From: Erythrobacter sp. WG
Lineage (GTDB): Bacteria; Pseudomonadota; Alphaproteobacteria; Sphingomonadales; Sphingomonadaceae
Direction of reading: 5' to 3'
DNA: 64,000 bases
Assembly: GCF_026586795.1 (NCBI RefSeq)
Contig: NZ_JAPFGY010000006.1
Span: forward strand, 1-64,000
Made by a program: the position numbers and the translations under genes. Shown here in pieces: positions 8,241 to 16,411 of this stretch; the stretch's first letter is position 1; the number at the start of each line of letters is the position of its first letter. The notes below the pieces were generated by a model. That model saw only the letters and a list, made by a program, of their open reading frames with translations. It had not been told where the DNA came from and ran no database searches.

Positions 8241-8668
8241 TGGCCTATCAAGCCCCGCATAACGAGTGGAACGAGCTCGACGCTGCGATGCGTAGCGAGG
8301 CCGAGCTGCGCCGCGTCATGACCGAGGGTCCGGGGAGGGTCACCAACCGCGAGCTGGAGCTGGCGCGGCGCGATGCGATGAAGGCGATGGTGGTCGGCCT
8401 GCCCGATCCGCGCGACGTCGCCGCCACACTGGAGACTGCCGATCCCGAAGCCGCCGAGGTGCTTCGCCAGGCGTGGATCAGCAACAAGCAGCCCTACGCC
8501 GGCACCTGGCGGGTGGCCGACTGCGCCAGCACGCCGGTGCTGCGCGCGATGGGGCTCGTCGGGTGGATCGGCAAGGAGCCGCACATGGGCTGCGCGGTCG
8601 GCGGCTTCGGCCTGCTCGTTCGCAAGGTGATGCTCTTCGACGTCAGCAGCCGGGAAGGGGATGCATGA
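8240..8668 (+). CDS. Hypothetical early protein
   Basis: 142 residues, no recognised family. The N-terminal half is helical and charged (a GRVTNRELELARRDAM segment). The C-terminal half holds a CASTPVLRAMGLVGWIG segment that could be a small winged helix. It overlaps its neighbours by 1-4 bases on both sides, so it is translated as part of the early operon. Confidence 0.55.
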   Translation: MAYQAPHNEWNELDAAMRSEAELRRVMTEGPGRVTNRELELARRDAMKAMVVGLPDPRDVAATLETADPEAAEVLRQAWISNKQPYAGTWRVADCASTPVLRAMGLVGWIGKEPHMGCAVGGFGLLVRKVMLFDVSSREGDA

Positions 8669-8922
8669 TGCCGCGTTTCGCCAGCAAGGCCGAATACTAC
8701 CGCCACCACCGCAAGGTCTTTCTGCTCGCGCTCGAGCTGGGCGTCACGCCGATCGAGGCCGAGGCGCGGATGAAGGCCGTCCAGGTGCGCGAGGAACACC
8801 GCGCGAAGATGGCGCGCGGTCGCCTGCGCCGCTCGGCCCTGCCGCCACTGAGCCTGACCGGCGAGCCCGTGCGCGAGCCGAGCTTCACCGACTTCGACGC
8901 TCGCTGGATGATGAGGAACTGA
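8665..8922 (+). CDS. Hypothetical early protein, basic
   Basis: 85 residues starting ATGATG (8665 or 8668). The N-terminus is rich in His, Tyr and Arg, with a long basic helix in the middle (VREEHRAKMARGRLRRS). It could bind nucleic acid. No family is recognised. It sits within the overlapping early operon. Confidence 0.5.
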   Translation: MMPRFASKAEYYRHHRKVFLLALELGVTPIEAEARMKAVQVREEHRAKMARGRLRRSALPPLSLTGEPVREPSFTDFDARWMMRN

Positions 8923-8925
8923 GCG

Positions 8926-9198
8926 GTGAGCGTCTGGAGAGCCCGCGCGCAGCAGCGCATCGCCGAACTGACCGCAAGCCTACCGGCCGATGCTACCCTC
9001 GAGCAGCGCCGCAAGGCCATCTGGGGTAAGGGCTGGGAAGCGCATCAGGGCACTGTCTGGGGCCGCAAGATGTGGGGGCAGGAGGTGCGCGCCTATCTCG
9101 CCCGGCATGGCGCCCAGTTCGGCCCCAGCAAGGCCGAGCTTGCCTTCCAGTTCCCGGATCACGTTCACTTCCCCTTCCGGGAGGGCGGCCATGCCTGA
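8926..9198 (+). CDS. Hypothetical early protein, Trp/Arg-rich
   Basis: 90 residues, GTG start four bases after the previous stop. An unusual Trp-rich middle (IWGKGWEAHQGTVWGRKMWG) and a His-rich end. No family is recognised. It overlaps the next gene by 8 bases, as is usual in this operon. Confidence 0.5.
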   Translation: MSVWRARAQQRIAELTASLPADATLEQRRKAIWGKGWEAHQGTVWGRKMWGQEVRAYLARHGAQFGPSKAELAFQFPDHVHFPFREGGHA

Positions 9199-9460
9199 GG
9201 TCTTCCTCACCCGCCACGCAATCCAGCGCTACCGCGAGCGTGTCGCCGACGTGCCCGCGGCCGAGATCTGGCGCGCGATCGATTGCGCGGCGGTGCGGAC
9301 CGCGATCGAGTTCGGCGCGCGCTTCGTCCGGCTCGCCGGGGGGCAGCGCCTGGTGCTCGAGCAGAACCGCGTCGTCACCGTGCTGCCGAAGGATCACTTC
9401 ACCAGCGCGCTCGACCGGGCGCGCGACCACCTTCACGGCGAAGGAGGACCCGATGCCTAA
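9191..9460 (+). CDS. Hypothetical early protein (toxin-like fold possible)
   Basis: 89 residues. The pattern LTRHAIQRYRERV near the N-terminus, followed by a beta-rich part ending in VVTVLPKDH, resembles small phage proteins with a RelE-like or DUF4258-like layout (a His plus an Arg-rich helix before a sheet). That likeness is weak and no toxin activity is claimed. It overlaps the genes on both sides. Confidence 0.5.
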   Translation: MPEVFLTRHAIQRYRERVADVPAAEIWRAIDCAAVRTAIEFGARFVRLAGGQRLVLEQNRVVTVLPKDHFTSALDRARDHLHGEGGPDA

Positions 9461-9914
9461 GTCCAAGCCGATCGGCCAGCTCGGCTTCGACTTCACCGTG
9501 CCGGCACCCAAGACCGGCGTCGCCGGCCTCGCGGGCCTCGAGAAGCGCGTCAACGCGATGATCGGCACCGCGCTCGCCTGCGCGGCCTGCGCCGGGGAAT
9601 CGCGAGAGGTGATCGCGGCGAAGATGAGCGAGGTGCTCGACGAGCCGATCAGCCGCGCCATGCTCGATGCCTACGCCAGCCCGGCCCGCACCGAGCACAA
9701 GGTGCCGATGTCGCGCGCCCTGGCGCTGCTGCTGGTCACCGACCGGCAGGACCTGCTCGGCCCGCTGCTCGGCGAGATCGGCGCCGCGGTGCTGATCGGC
9801 GAGGAAGTGAAGACGGCCCGGATCGGCCACCTCGAGCAGCTCAAGAAGCGCATCGAGGCCGAGATGCGCGCGCTCAAGGCCGAAGCGCCGGAAATCAGGG
9901 AGGGCGGGGAGTGA
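9453..9914 (+). CDS. Hypothetical protein directly upstream of the transposase
   Basis: 153 residues, mainly helical, with an HTH-like centre (IAAKMSEVLDEPISRAMLDAY) and a coiled-coil end (LEQLKKRIEAEMRALKAEA). It is translationally coupled to the transposase gene (GTGA overlap). The position and the HTH-like segment suggest a DNA-binding accessory of transposition or replication, but no family is recognised. Confidence 0.55.
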   Translation: MPKSKPIGQLGFDFTVPAPKTGVAGLAGLEKRVNAMIGTALACAACAGESREVIAAKMSEVLDEPISRAMLDAYASPARTEHKVPMSRALALLLVTDRQDLLGPLLGEIGAAVLIGEEVKTARIGHLEQLKKRIEAEMRALKAEAPEIREGGE

Positions 9915-11860
9915 TCCCGAGCGAAGCCGACACGTGGTTCACCGCGGCCGAGCTGGCCGATCTGGCGCTGCCCGGGCTGCCGGCCGACAAGCGCGGGATC
10001 AACCGTCGCGCCGATGCCGAGCGCTGGCACTCGCGCCTCGGCCCGGACAACCGCTTGCTGGTGCGCACCCGCAAGGGCCGCGGCGGCGGGGTCGAGTTCC
10101 ATGCCAGCCTGCTCCCGGGCGAGGCGCGGATCGAGCTGGCACGGCGCGGCATGATCCGCACCGCGCCCGCGGAACCCGCCACGCAGAGCACCGCCTGGAG
10201 CTGGTACGATTCGCAGAGCGCGGGCGTGAAGGCCGAGGCGGAGCGCCGCCTCGAAGTCGTTGCCGAGATCCAGTTGCTGACTGAAGCGGGCACCACCAAG
10301 TCCGCGGCGGTCGCTGCCGCCTCGGCGAGCCACGCGGTCGGCCAGGCGACGGTCTGGAACTGGCTGCGCCTCATCGACGGGCTGCCGCGCGCCGACTGGC
10401 TGCCCGCGCTCGCTCCGCGCCGCAAGGGCGGCGGGGCCGAGGCCGAAATCCACCCCGATCTGTGGGAGGCCTTCAAGTCCGATTATCTGCGCAACGCGAA
10501 GCCTACCCTCACCAACGTCTATCGCCGGACGGCCAAGATCGCTGCCGCAAACGGCCTCTCAATGCCGTCTGAGCGGACCTTCAGACGCCGCCTGGAGCGC
10601 GAGATCCCGGCAGAGGTGCTGGTGCTGCGCCGCGAGGGGGCCGAGGCGTTGCGCCGCGCGGTCCCGGCCAATCGCCGCACCGTCGCCGAGCTGCAGGCGA
10701 TGGAGTGGGTCAACATCGACGGGCACAAGTTCGATGTCTTCGCCCGCACGCCCGATGGCCGCATCGTCCGCCCGATGATGGTGGCGATCCAGGACGTCTA
10801 CAGCCGGAAGATCCTCGCCCACCGGATCGGCACCGAGGAAAGCGCGGTGCTGACCCGGCTCGCCTTCGCCGATCTGTTCCGCGACTGGGGCATTCCCGGC
10901 CATGTCGTGCTCGACAACGGGCGGGCCTTCGCCAGCAAGTGGATCACCGGCGGCAGCAAGACCCGCTTCCGCTTCAAGATCCGCGACGAGGAGCCGATGG
11001 GCCTGCTGCCCGGACTGGGCGTGAAGACGCACTTCACGATCCCTTACCGCGGCCAGTCGAAGCCGATCGAGCGCGCCTTCCGCGACTTGTGCGATTCGAT
11101 TGCCAAGCATCCGGCCTTCGAGGGCGCCTACACCGGCAACAGCCCGATGGCGAAGCCGGAGAACTACGGCTCGCGCGCGGTCGAGTGGGACCGCTTCTGC
11201 GCGGTGGTGGCCGAGGGTATCGCTGATCACAACGCCCAGACCGGGCGCCGCACCGAGACCGCGAAGGGCCGCAGCTTCGACGAGGTCTTCGCGGAGAGCT
11301 ATGCCGTCGCGCCGATCCAGAAGGTGGTCGATCCGGCGGTGCTGCGCATGGCGCTGCTCGCCGCCGACCAGAAGCTTGTGGGCCGCCAGACCGGCGTCCT
11401 CGAGCTGGAGGGCAACCGTTACTGGCACCCGCAGATGTTCGCGCTGCGTGGGCAGAGGGTGACGGTGCGCTTCGATCCCGACAACCTGCACAGCTCGGTC
11501 CACCTCTACGATACGCAAGGCCACTACCTGATGGAGGCCGAGCTGCTCGCCGACGAGGGCTTCGCCACCACCGCCGGGGCGAAGGAGACGGCCAAGCGCG
11601 CTGCCAACGTCAAGCGCCGCGCCAAGGAGCTGGAGGCGGCCGAGCGGCTGCTGTCGCCCGACCAGGTGGCCGCGCTCCAGGCGCGCCCGATCCCGGAGAT
11701 CAAGCCCGAGCCCGGTGTCGTCCGCCCGGTCCGCCACGCCGCCGCCACCGCGCAGGCGGCTGCCACCAAGTCCGCCGCCTCGGCCGGTGAGGGTTCGCCC
11801 CTTTCGGTGCTCGAGCGGCAGCGCCTCGGCCGCCTGAAGCTCGCGGCCGCCAACAACTGA
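9911..11860 (+). CDS. MuA-type transposase
   Basis: 649 residues, close to Mu MuA (663). It integrates the phage and drives replicative transposition. The N-terminus has the winged MuA DNA-binding region (WFTAAELADLALPGLPADKR), then helical end-binding domains. The RNase H-like core has a DDE triad: Asp270 (NIDGHKFD), Asp335 (VVLDNGRAF) and Glu387 (SKPIERAF), almost the same spacing as in MuA. A beta-barrel and a basic C-terminal tail follow; in Mu the tail contacts MuB and ClpX. GTG start. The MuB gene follows after 24 bases. Confidence 0.95.
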   Translation: MIPSEADTWFTAAELADLALPGLPADKRGINRRADAERWHSRLGPDNRLLVRTRKGRGGGVEFHASLLPGEARIELARRGMIRTAPAEPATQSTAWSWYDSQSAGVKAEAERRLEVVAEIQLLTEAGTTKSAAVAAASASHAVGQATVWNWLRLIDGLPRADWLPALAPRRKGGGAEAEIHPDLWEAFKSDYLRNAKPTLTNVYRRTAKIAAANGLSMPSERTFRRRLEREIPAEVLVLRREGAEALRRAVPANRRTVAELQAMEWVNIDGHKFDVFARTPDGRIVRPMMVAIQDVYSRKILAHRIGTEESAVLTRLAFADLFRDWGIPGHVVLDNGRAFASKWITGGSKTRFRFKIRDEEPMGLLPGLGVKTHFTIPYRGQSKPIERAFRDLCDSIAKHPAFEGAYTGNSPMAKPENYGSRAVEWDRFCAVVAEGIADHNAQTGRRTETAKGRSFDEVFAESYAVAPIQKVVDPAVLRMALLAADQKLVGRQTGVLELEGNRYWHPQMFALRGQRVTVRFDPDNLHSSVHLYDTQGHYLMEAELLADEGFATTAGAKETAKRAANVKRRAKELEAAERLLSPDQVAALQARPIPEIKPEPGVVRPVRHAAATAQAAATKSAASAGEGSPLSVLERQRLGRLKLAAANN

Positions 11861-11884
11861 CCCGAACAGGAGGAACAGGGAACG

Positions 11885-12859
11885 ATGATCAACGTGAAGG
11901 ACCTGCCGGTCGACGTCGTCGAGATGCGGCTATGGCTCAACGGCTATCGCGAGCTGAGCGAGCCGCCGATGCCATGGAGCCAGCTTGCCCGCGAGACCGG
12001 GATCCCGCAGGGCACGCTCACCACCTTCGCCGCCGGCACCTATGCCGCAAAGGATGGCGGCAGCAACGTCGCGCGCAAGGTGTTCCAGTTCAAGCAGTCG
12101 GTCGAGGCGCAGGCGATGCGCCAGGACAAGCTGCCGGTGAACCCGGGCTACTTCGACACACGCACCAGCCTTCGGATGATGGAGCTGCTCGAGATCGCCC
12201 ATTCGGGCCGGATGACGCTGATCGGCACCGGGCCGGGGACCGGCAAGACCATGACGATCGACGAGTATGCCGAGCGCACTGGGCCGGTCTGGAAGGCGAC
12301 CATGAAGCCCTCCAGCAACAGCCTCCATTCGATGATCCGCGAGGTCCAGAAGGCGCTCGGGGTCGAACCGCGGCGCCTCTCCACCGCCGATGCCTCGGCG
12401 CTGGTGGTCACCCGAATGACCGGACGCAAGGGCGTCCTGGTGGTGGACGAGGCCAACTGGCTCAGCCTCGAGGCGATCGAGGAGCTGCGCTACTGGCACG
12501 ACGAGACCGGCGTCGGCATCTGCTTCCTTGGCAACGAAGAGCTGGTGCAGCGGATCAAGACCGGGCCGAAGCGCGACCAGCTCGCGCGGCTCCAGTCGCG
12601 CATCGCCAACATGCACGTGCAGCGCACGCCCGAACCCGAGGACGTGACCGCCTTCTGCGACCACTGGGGCATCGATCAGCCCGACATCCGCCGCTACCTC
12701 GTCACCATTGCCACCACGCCCGACAGCGGGGGCCTGCGCGAATGCAAGCAGCTGGTCGAGGCGGCCTCGATGCTCGCCGCGGCTGACGATCGCGGCCTGT
12801 CGATCGGCGATCTGCGCGACGCCCAGAGCGAGCGCGCCACCCGGTGGATCCGCGCATGA
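11885..12859 (+). CDS. MuB-type transposition ATPase / target selector
   Basis: 324 residues. The N-terminal HTH (WSQLARETGIPQGTLTTFA) precedes an AAA+ ATPase: Walker A GTGPGTGKT (residues 114-122) and Walker B VLVVDEAN (Asp188, Glu189). In Mu, MuB filaments on target DNA, delivers targets to MuA and gives target immunity. A good ribosome site (AGGAGGAACAGGGAACG) precedes the ATG. The C-terminal helical domain is present and the length is normal. Confidence 0.93.
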   Translation: MINVKDLPVDVVEMRLWLNGYRELSEPPMPWSQLARETGIPQGTLTTFAAGTYAAKDGGSNVARKVFQFKQSVEAQAMRQDKLPVNPGYFDTRTSLRMMELLEIAHSGRMTLIGTGPGTGKTMTIDEYAERTGPVWKATMKPSSNSLHSMIREVQKALGVEPRRLSTADASALVVTRMTGRKGVLVVDEANWLSLEAIEELRYWHDETGVGICFLGNEELVQRIKTGPKRDQLARLQSRIANMHVQRTPEPEDVTAFCDHWGIDQPDIRRYLVTIATTPDSGGLRECKQLVEAASMLAAADDRGLSIGDLRDAQSERATRWIRA

Positions 12860-13050
12860 GCGGGGCGGCCGAACGCCCGGCGCCGATGACGCTCAGCGAG
12901 CTGATCGAAGCGGCGTGGGATCACTACGAGCGCGGGCAGCTCATGAGCGCGGCGCGCTGCCTGCGGGCCGCCGCGGATCGTCTCGAGGAGCGGGGCCGGG
13001 AGAAGACGGTCGCGATCGAGACGCTGATCGCCGCGAGCGGGCTGCAATGA
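12856..13050 (+). CDS. Small hypothetical protein after MuB
   Basis: 64 residues, ATGA overlap with the MuB gene. Two helices containing a TPR-like segment (IEAAWDHYERGQLMSAARCLRAAADRL), perhaps a protein-protein contact. No family is recognised. Its stop overlaps the next start. Confidence 0.55.
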   Translation: MSGAAERPAPMTLSELIEAAWDHYERGQLMSAARCLRAAADRLEERGREKTVAIETLIAASGLQ

Positions 13051-13199
13051 CCGGCTTCCTCGCCCTGTGCCGCTTCGTCGCGCGCCAGAACGATGCCGTG
13101 AACGGCGCCGGGGCCTCGCGCGCCGACAGCCTCGCCGCCGTCTTCGGCCTGACCTTCCTCGCGATCCTCGCCGTCGGGATCGCGGCCATCGGAGATTGA
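13047..13199 (+). CDS. Small single-pass membrane protein
   Basis: 50 residues with one C-terminal transmembrane helix (residues ~28-47, Leu/Ala/Ile-rich). ATGA overlap with the preceding gene. The function is unknown. Confidence 0.5.
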   Translation: MTGFLALCRFVARQNDAVNGAGASRADSLAAVFGLTFLAILAVGIAAIGD

Positions 13200-13201
13200 T
13201 T

Positions 13202-13375
13202 ATGGATCCGATTTTCGAACACCTGATCTCCATCTGCACGAGCCTCACGGCCGTGTTCGTGATCTTGCATTGGGGCCAGACGCCTACTCGCGAACTCTCC
13301 ACCATGCTTCGGCTCGCGCTGGCCTGCGCGGCTGCCGCATCAGGGCTGTTCTGGGTTGGGGCAGTGCTCTCGTGA
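13202..13375 (+). CDS. Small two-helix membrane protein
   Basis: 57 residues with two hydrophobic segments (about 8-24 and 36-56) separated by a short polar loop. It is codon-biased like its neighbours and overlaps the GTG of the GemA gene. The function is unknown. Confidence 0.5.
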   Translation: MDPIFEHLISICTSLTAVFVILHWGQTPTRELSTMLRLALACAAAASGLFWVGAVLS

Positions 13376-14073
13376 CCCTCGCCCTCCACACCAACGCCGC
13401 CCCGGCGCGGTTCGACCGGTCGGCCAGCCACCGCCGCGCGATGCTGGCGAAGATCCACGTCGCCAAGAAGGAGCTGCAGCTGGCCGATGACGACTATCGC
13501 CAGATCCTGCTCGATTCCGCCGGCAGAACCAGCGCGGGCGACTGCACAGAGGCCGAGCTGGAGAGGGTGCTGAAACGCCTCCAGGAGATCGGCTTCACGC
13601 CGCTCACCAAAGCAGGCGCGGCCCGCCCGGCGCAGCACCCGATGGCGCGCAAGGCGCGGGCGCTGTGGATCTCGCTCCACCACCTTGGCGCGGTCGAGAA
13701 GCCTTCCGAGCAGGCGCTCGAGGCTTTTGCCAGGCGGCAGCTCAAGTGCGAGCGGCTCGTCTGGGCCGACCAGTCGCAGGGCTACCGCCTGATCGAGGCG
13801 CTGAAGGCGATGGCCGAGCGCCATGGCTGGCCGCAGGTGGACCCGGCCGGACGGCCCTGGTCGCTGCTGAAGCTCAAGGAGCTGCTGTGCGAGGCGATCC
13901 TCGCCAAGCTGAAGGCGAGGGACATCGTCCCCGCCGACTGGACCCTCGATACTGCCGCCTTCCGGCTGTGCGGCATCGAACCCGGGGCGGAAGGCCCCAT
14001 CACCGCCGAAGGCTACGACGCGATCGCCAGCGCCCTCGGCCAGAAGCTGCGCGCAGCGGGAGGTGTGAAGTGA
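13372..14073 (+). CDS. gemA: GemA (Mu gp16-family) regulatory protein
   Basis: 233 residues, GTG start. The N-terminal DUF1018/GemA domain is recognisable: AMLAKIHVAKKELQLADDDY, the RQILLDSAGRTSAGDCTEAE segment, then a KARALWISLHHLGAVEKPSE segment. In Mu, GemA modulates host gene expression and DNA gyrase-related topology. The C-terminal ~90 residues (KLKARDIVPADWTLD onward) extend beyond the core family. It lies between the transposition genes and the Mor-like activator, as in other Mu-like phages. Confidence 0.85.
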   Translation: MTLALHTNAAPARFDRSASHRRAMLAKIHVAKKELQLADDDYRQILLDSAGRTSAGDCTEAELERVLKRLQEIGFTPLTKAGAARPAQHPMARKARALWISLHHLGAVEKPSEQALEAFARRQLKCERLVWADQSQGYRLIEALKAMAERHGWPQVDPAGRPWSLLKLKELLCEAILAKLKARDIVPADWTLDTAAFRLCGIEPGAEGPITAEGYDAIASALGQKLRAAGGVK

Positions 14074-14288
14074 AAGAGATTTCAGTCAAGATCGGGCAGC
14101 CGTGCAGGCTTGCTGACGCGCCGGATGGATGGGTTCTTTCGGGCGAAACGCTCTGCGTGAAGCATTCGGTGCGCGGACCCGGCGGGCAGGTCACTCTCAG
14201 CCTCTCATTGGTCGGCGTGCCGCCTTACGTGGCGGATGACCAGCGTGATGAGATCGTCACGCCGGTGACAATCGTGCTGCGGGGGTGA
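14070..14288 (+). CDS. Small hypothetical beta-rich protein
   Basis: 72 residues, GTG start overlapping the GemA stop. Alternating hydrophobic/polar residues suggest a small beta-sandwich. Codon choice is slightly less GC-biased than in adjacent genes. No family is recognised. Confidence 0.5.
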   Translation: MKEISVKIGQPCRLADAPDGWVLSGETLCVKHSVRGPGGQVTLSLSLVGVPPYVADDQRDEIVTPVTIVLRG

Positions 14289-14292
14289 CGGG

Positions 14293-14493
14293 ATGAACGC
14301 CCAGACCACCATGCACCGCCCCGCGCCGATGCTCTACTGGCCCGGCGAGACCAACCGTTGCCCGTGCTGCGGCGGCAAGGCGTGGCACGTCGGCCGCGTC
14401 ACCGCCGAGTGCGCCGCCTGCGAAGCCGCGCTCCCGCTCGCCCAGGAGCCGGGCGCTGGCGACCCCGTCTGGGAGCCCAAGCCGGCACAATGA
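14293..14493 (+). CDS. Small zinc-ribbon protein
   Basis: 66 residues with four cysteines in two pairs, CPCC (after Asn-Arg) and CAAC, spaced about 17 residues apart: a single zinc ribbon. Probably binds nucleic acid or a protein. The gene follows the previous stop by four bases and overlaps the Mor-like gene. Its position before the activator is conserved in spirit with small zinc proteins of Mu-like phages, but no precise family is recognised. Confidence 0.6.
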   Translation: MNAQTTMHRPAPMLYWPGETNRCPCCGGKAWHVGRVTAECAACEAALPLAQEPGAGDPVWEPKPAQ

Positions 14494-14912
14494 CCCAGCC
14501 CGCCGCCCCTCTCCCCCAGGTGCTCGACGATATCGCCCGCCTCGCGGGCGAGGACGCGGCGCGCAAGGTGGCCGAGGCGGTCGGCGGAACCCGCGTCTAC
14601 ATCCCGCCCGTTCCCGGCCCCGATCACTGGCTGTCGAAGCTTGTCGGGCTGGAGGCGGCGCGCAAGATCGGCGATCACTTCACCGGCGGCTTTGCCGGCA
14701 CCCCGCTCGAGATCCCGCTCGCCGATACCGGCTTTATCGCCCGGATGCAGGCCAAGTGCGACGCGATGCTGCTCGCCGGAACCTACAGCGAGCGTGACAT
14801 TGCCCGCGCTTGCGAATACACGATCCGCACGGTGCGCCGCCGCCGCGCCGCCCTGAAGCGGGCCGGCCAGCGCCTCACCGATCGCCGCCAGGGCGACCTC
14901 TTCGGGGCCTAG
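14490..14912 (+). CDS. mor: Mor-like transcription activator of middle/late genes
   Basis: 140 residues of the Mor/C family: an N-terminal dimerisation region (VLDDIARLAGEDAARKVAEAVGG), then a C-terminal helix-turn-helix (YSERDIARACEYTIRTVRRR). Mor switches on middle genes in Mu by recruiting RNA polymerase. Here only one such gene is seen, so it may do the work of both Mor and C. A palindrome with a near-identical second copy ahead of the capsid gene lies right after its stop and is a candidate binding site (inferred). Confidence 0.8.
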   Translation: MTQPAAPLPQVLDDIARLAGEDAARKVAEAVGGTRVYIPPVPGPDHWLSKLVGLEAARKIGDHFTGGFAGTPLEIPLADTGFIARMQAKCDAMLLAGTYSERDIARACEYTIRTVRRRRAALKRAGQRLTDRRQGDLFGA

Positions 14913-14913
14913 C

Positions 14914-14929
14914 CCGGACACTTGTCCGG
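14914..14929. promoter_or_regulatory. Palindrome CCGGACA-N2-TGTCCGG, copy 1 (ahead of the lysis genes)
   Basis: A 7+7-bp perfect dyad with a 2-bp centre, two bases after the Mor-like stop and 38 bases before the endolysin ATG. It lies in a 27-bp block (14912-14938) that recurs at 23178-23204 with differences only in the two central bases. Candidate activator site for a late promoter. Folding as a 6-bp RNA hairpin with an ACTT loop is the alternative. Confidence 0.55.
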
Positions 14930-14967
14930 GGCGAGCGCAGCCCCGATTTCCCCCATCCAGCGGTCCC

Positions 14968-15543
14968 ATGACCGCTCACCTTCTCTCCGAACGGATGCTG
15001 CTCGAGATCGCCGAGCACGAAGGCCTCGTGCTCGAGGCCTATCTCGACAGCGTGGGCGTGTTGACGTGGGGCTTCGGCGTCACCGACAAGAGCGGGCACA
15101 AGGTCGATCGCTACCGCGGGAAGCGTTCGACGGTGGTGCGCGCGATCGAGGTCTATGAGTGGCTGCTGCGCACCAGGTACCTGCCGCAGGTGATCGCCGC
15201 CTTCCGCGGCCGCACGCTGACCGAGGCGCAGCTCACCGCCGCGCTCTCCTTCCACTGGAACACCGGCGCGATCGGGCAGGCTGACTGGGTGCAGTCCTTC
15301 CTGCTCGGCCGGCGCGACAAGGCATGGACCGAGTTCATGAACTGGTCCCGCCCGCGCGAGATCATCGCCCGCCGCAAGGCCGAGCGCGACCTGTTCTTCG
15401 ACGGCCGCTGGAGCGGCGACGGCGTGGTGACGATGTACGAGCGCGTGCGCGCCAACGGCATCCCCGACTGGGGCAGCGCCCGCCCGATCGACATTCGCGA
15501 CGAGGTCCGCGCCGCCCTGGCCAAGAACGCGGGGCAGGGCTGA
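14968..15543 (+). CDS. Endolysin, GH24 lysozyme family
   Basis: 191-residue muramidase that cuts peptidoglycan at the end of the lytic cycle. The T4-lysozyme catalytic triad is intact with exact spacing: Glu18 (EHEGL), Asp27 (YLDSVG) and Thr33 (VLTWGFGVT). Phage lysozyme features continue (LSFHWNTGAIGQADWV). No signal peptide is seen, so release needs a holin. It opens the lysis module, and its stop overlaps the spanin start (TGATG). Confidence 0.9.
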   Translation: MTAHLLSERMLLEIAEHEGLVLEAYLDSVGVLTWGFGVTDKSGHKVDRYRGKRSTVVRAIEVYEWLLRTRYLPQVIAAFRGRTLTEAQLTAALSFHWNTGAIGQADWVQSFLLGRRDKAWTEFMNWSRPREIIARRKAERDLFFDGRWSGDGVVTMYERVRANGIPDWGSARPIDIRDEVRAALAKNAGQG

Positions 15544-16190
15544 TGTGGATCGGTCTTAAACTGCTCGCCTCGGGCGCGCTCGAGAAGCTTCTCAGCGGCC
15601 TCTCAGGGCTCGCCAAGTGGCTCGTCAGCGACTGGCGCAACGCGCCGCTCGTGATCTGCGCGCTGATGTGGGCAGTGCATGCGCTGCTGATCGTGCCCGC
15701 GCGCGACCGCAAGATCACCGAAACCGAGCAGCTGCTCACCGCCACCCAGAGCGCTTTCGTCGACACCATCATCAGCTACCTCGCCGCCAGCGCGCAGGCG
15801 AAGCGCGATGCCGAGGCCAATGCCGCCCGCGTCGCCGCCGAACAGGAGGCCGTCACCCATGAAGTCACCCGCGATCTTCGCAGCGATCTTGCTGCTGTCT
15901 CTGCCCGCTTTGACCGGCTGCGGGCGCGAGACGCTGCAGTCGATCCCCGCCGTGCCGGACCGGCTGATCTGCCCGGCGCCGGCGACGCCGCCGGCCGGGC
16001 TGCTGGTGCGCCCGGCACTGAAGACCTTCGCTCCGCCGGAACGCTGAGCGCCTGCCCGCCGGGCCTCGTCTGCCTGACCTTCGACCAGGCGCAGCGCGCC
16101 AGCGAGGACGCGCACCGCCACGATCGCCTGATCGACTGGGTGGTTGCCCAGTCGCTGGTCTCCTTCACCCCGGAAGGTCCGCGCCGGTGA
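15543..16190 (+). CDS. Inner-membrane spanin (Rz-like)
   Basis: 215 residues. One transmembrane segment at about 35-52 (APLVICALMWAVHALLIVPA) is followed by a long charged periplasmic coiled coil (about 55-130). The position after the endolysin and the Rz1-like lipoprotein nested in another frame identify it as the i-spanin. With Rz1 it fuses the inner and outer membranes in the last step of lysis. The C-terminal part past residue ~120 is Ala/Gly/Pro-rich where the other frame carries Rz1, as expected of dual-coding DNA. Confidence 0.8.
   Translation: MWIGLKLLASGALEKLLSGLSGLAKWLVSDWRNAPLVICALMWAVHALLIVPARDRKITETEQLLTATQSAFVDTIISYLAASAQAKRDAEANAARVAAEQEAVTHEVTRDLRSDLAAVSARFDRLRARDAAVDPRRAGPADLPGAGDAAGRAAGAPGTEDLRSAGTLSACPPGLVCLTFDQAQRASEDAHRHDRLIDWVVAQSLVSFTPEGPRR
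15859..16047 (+). CDS. Outer-membrane spanin lipoprotein (Rz1-like), nested inside Rz
   Basis: 62 residues read in a different frame entirely within the Rz-like gene. It has a lipoprotein signal with lipobox LTGC (Cys21), then a short Pro-rich mature part (nine Pro in about 40 residues), as is typical of Rz1. The ATG at 15859 is preceded by AGGAGG eight bases upstream. Dual coding of Rz/Rz1 is known from lambda, and here the overlap is complete. Confidence 0.82.
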   Translation: MKSPAIFAAILLLSLPALTGCGRETLQSIPAVPDRLICPAPATPPAGLLVRPALKTFAPPER

Positions 16191-16411
16191 CCGTTCCGAT
16201 GGATCTGGGCGAGCGCGGCCTCGAGCGTGCCGAGGCCTTCGAGCGGCTCGAGAAGGACAGCGCCGTCGCGCGCATCCGAGAGAGCCTGGGCGGGATCGGC
16301 GACACCTTCTGCCTCGGCTGCGGCGAGCGGATCGAGGAGGCGCGGCGTCTGGCGCTGCCTTCGGCGAAGCGCTGCTTCGATTGTCAGACCGATCTGGAGC
16401 GCGGGAGATGA
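16187..16411 (+). CDS. TraR/DksA-family zinc-finger protein
   Basis: 74 residues, GTG start overlapping the Rz stop. A C-terminal C4 zinc finger of the DksA/TraR type is formed by Cys42, Cys45, Cys63 and Cys66 (FCLGCGERI ... RCFDCQ). The N-terminal helix carries ERLEKDSAVARIRESL. Such short proteins bind the RNA polymerase secondary channel and mimic DksA-ppGpp, altering host and phage transcription. Confidence 0.82.
   Translation: MTVPMDLGERGLERAEAFERLEKDSAVARIRESLGGIGDTFCLGCGERIEEARRLALPSAKRCFDCQTDLERGR

Noticed and set aside
9191..9460. Toxin-antitoxin pair in the early operon
   Set aside because: The 89-residue protein only loosely resembles small toxins, and its neighbours do not look like an antitoxin.
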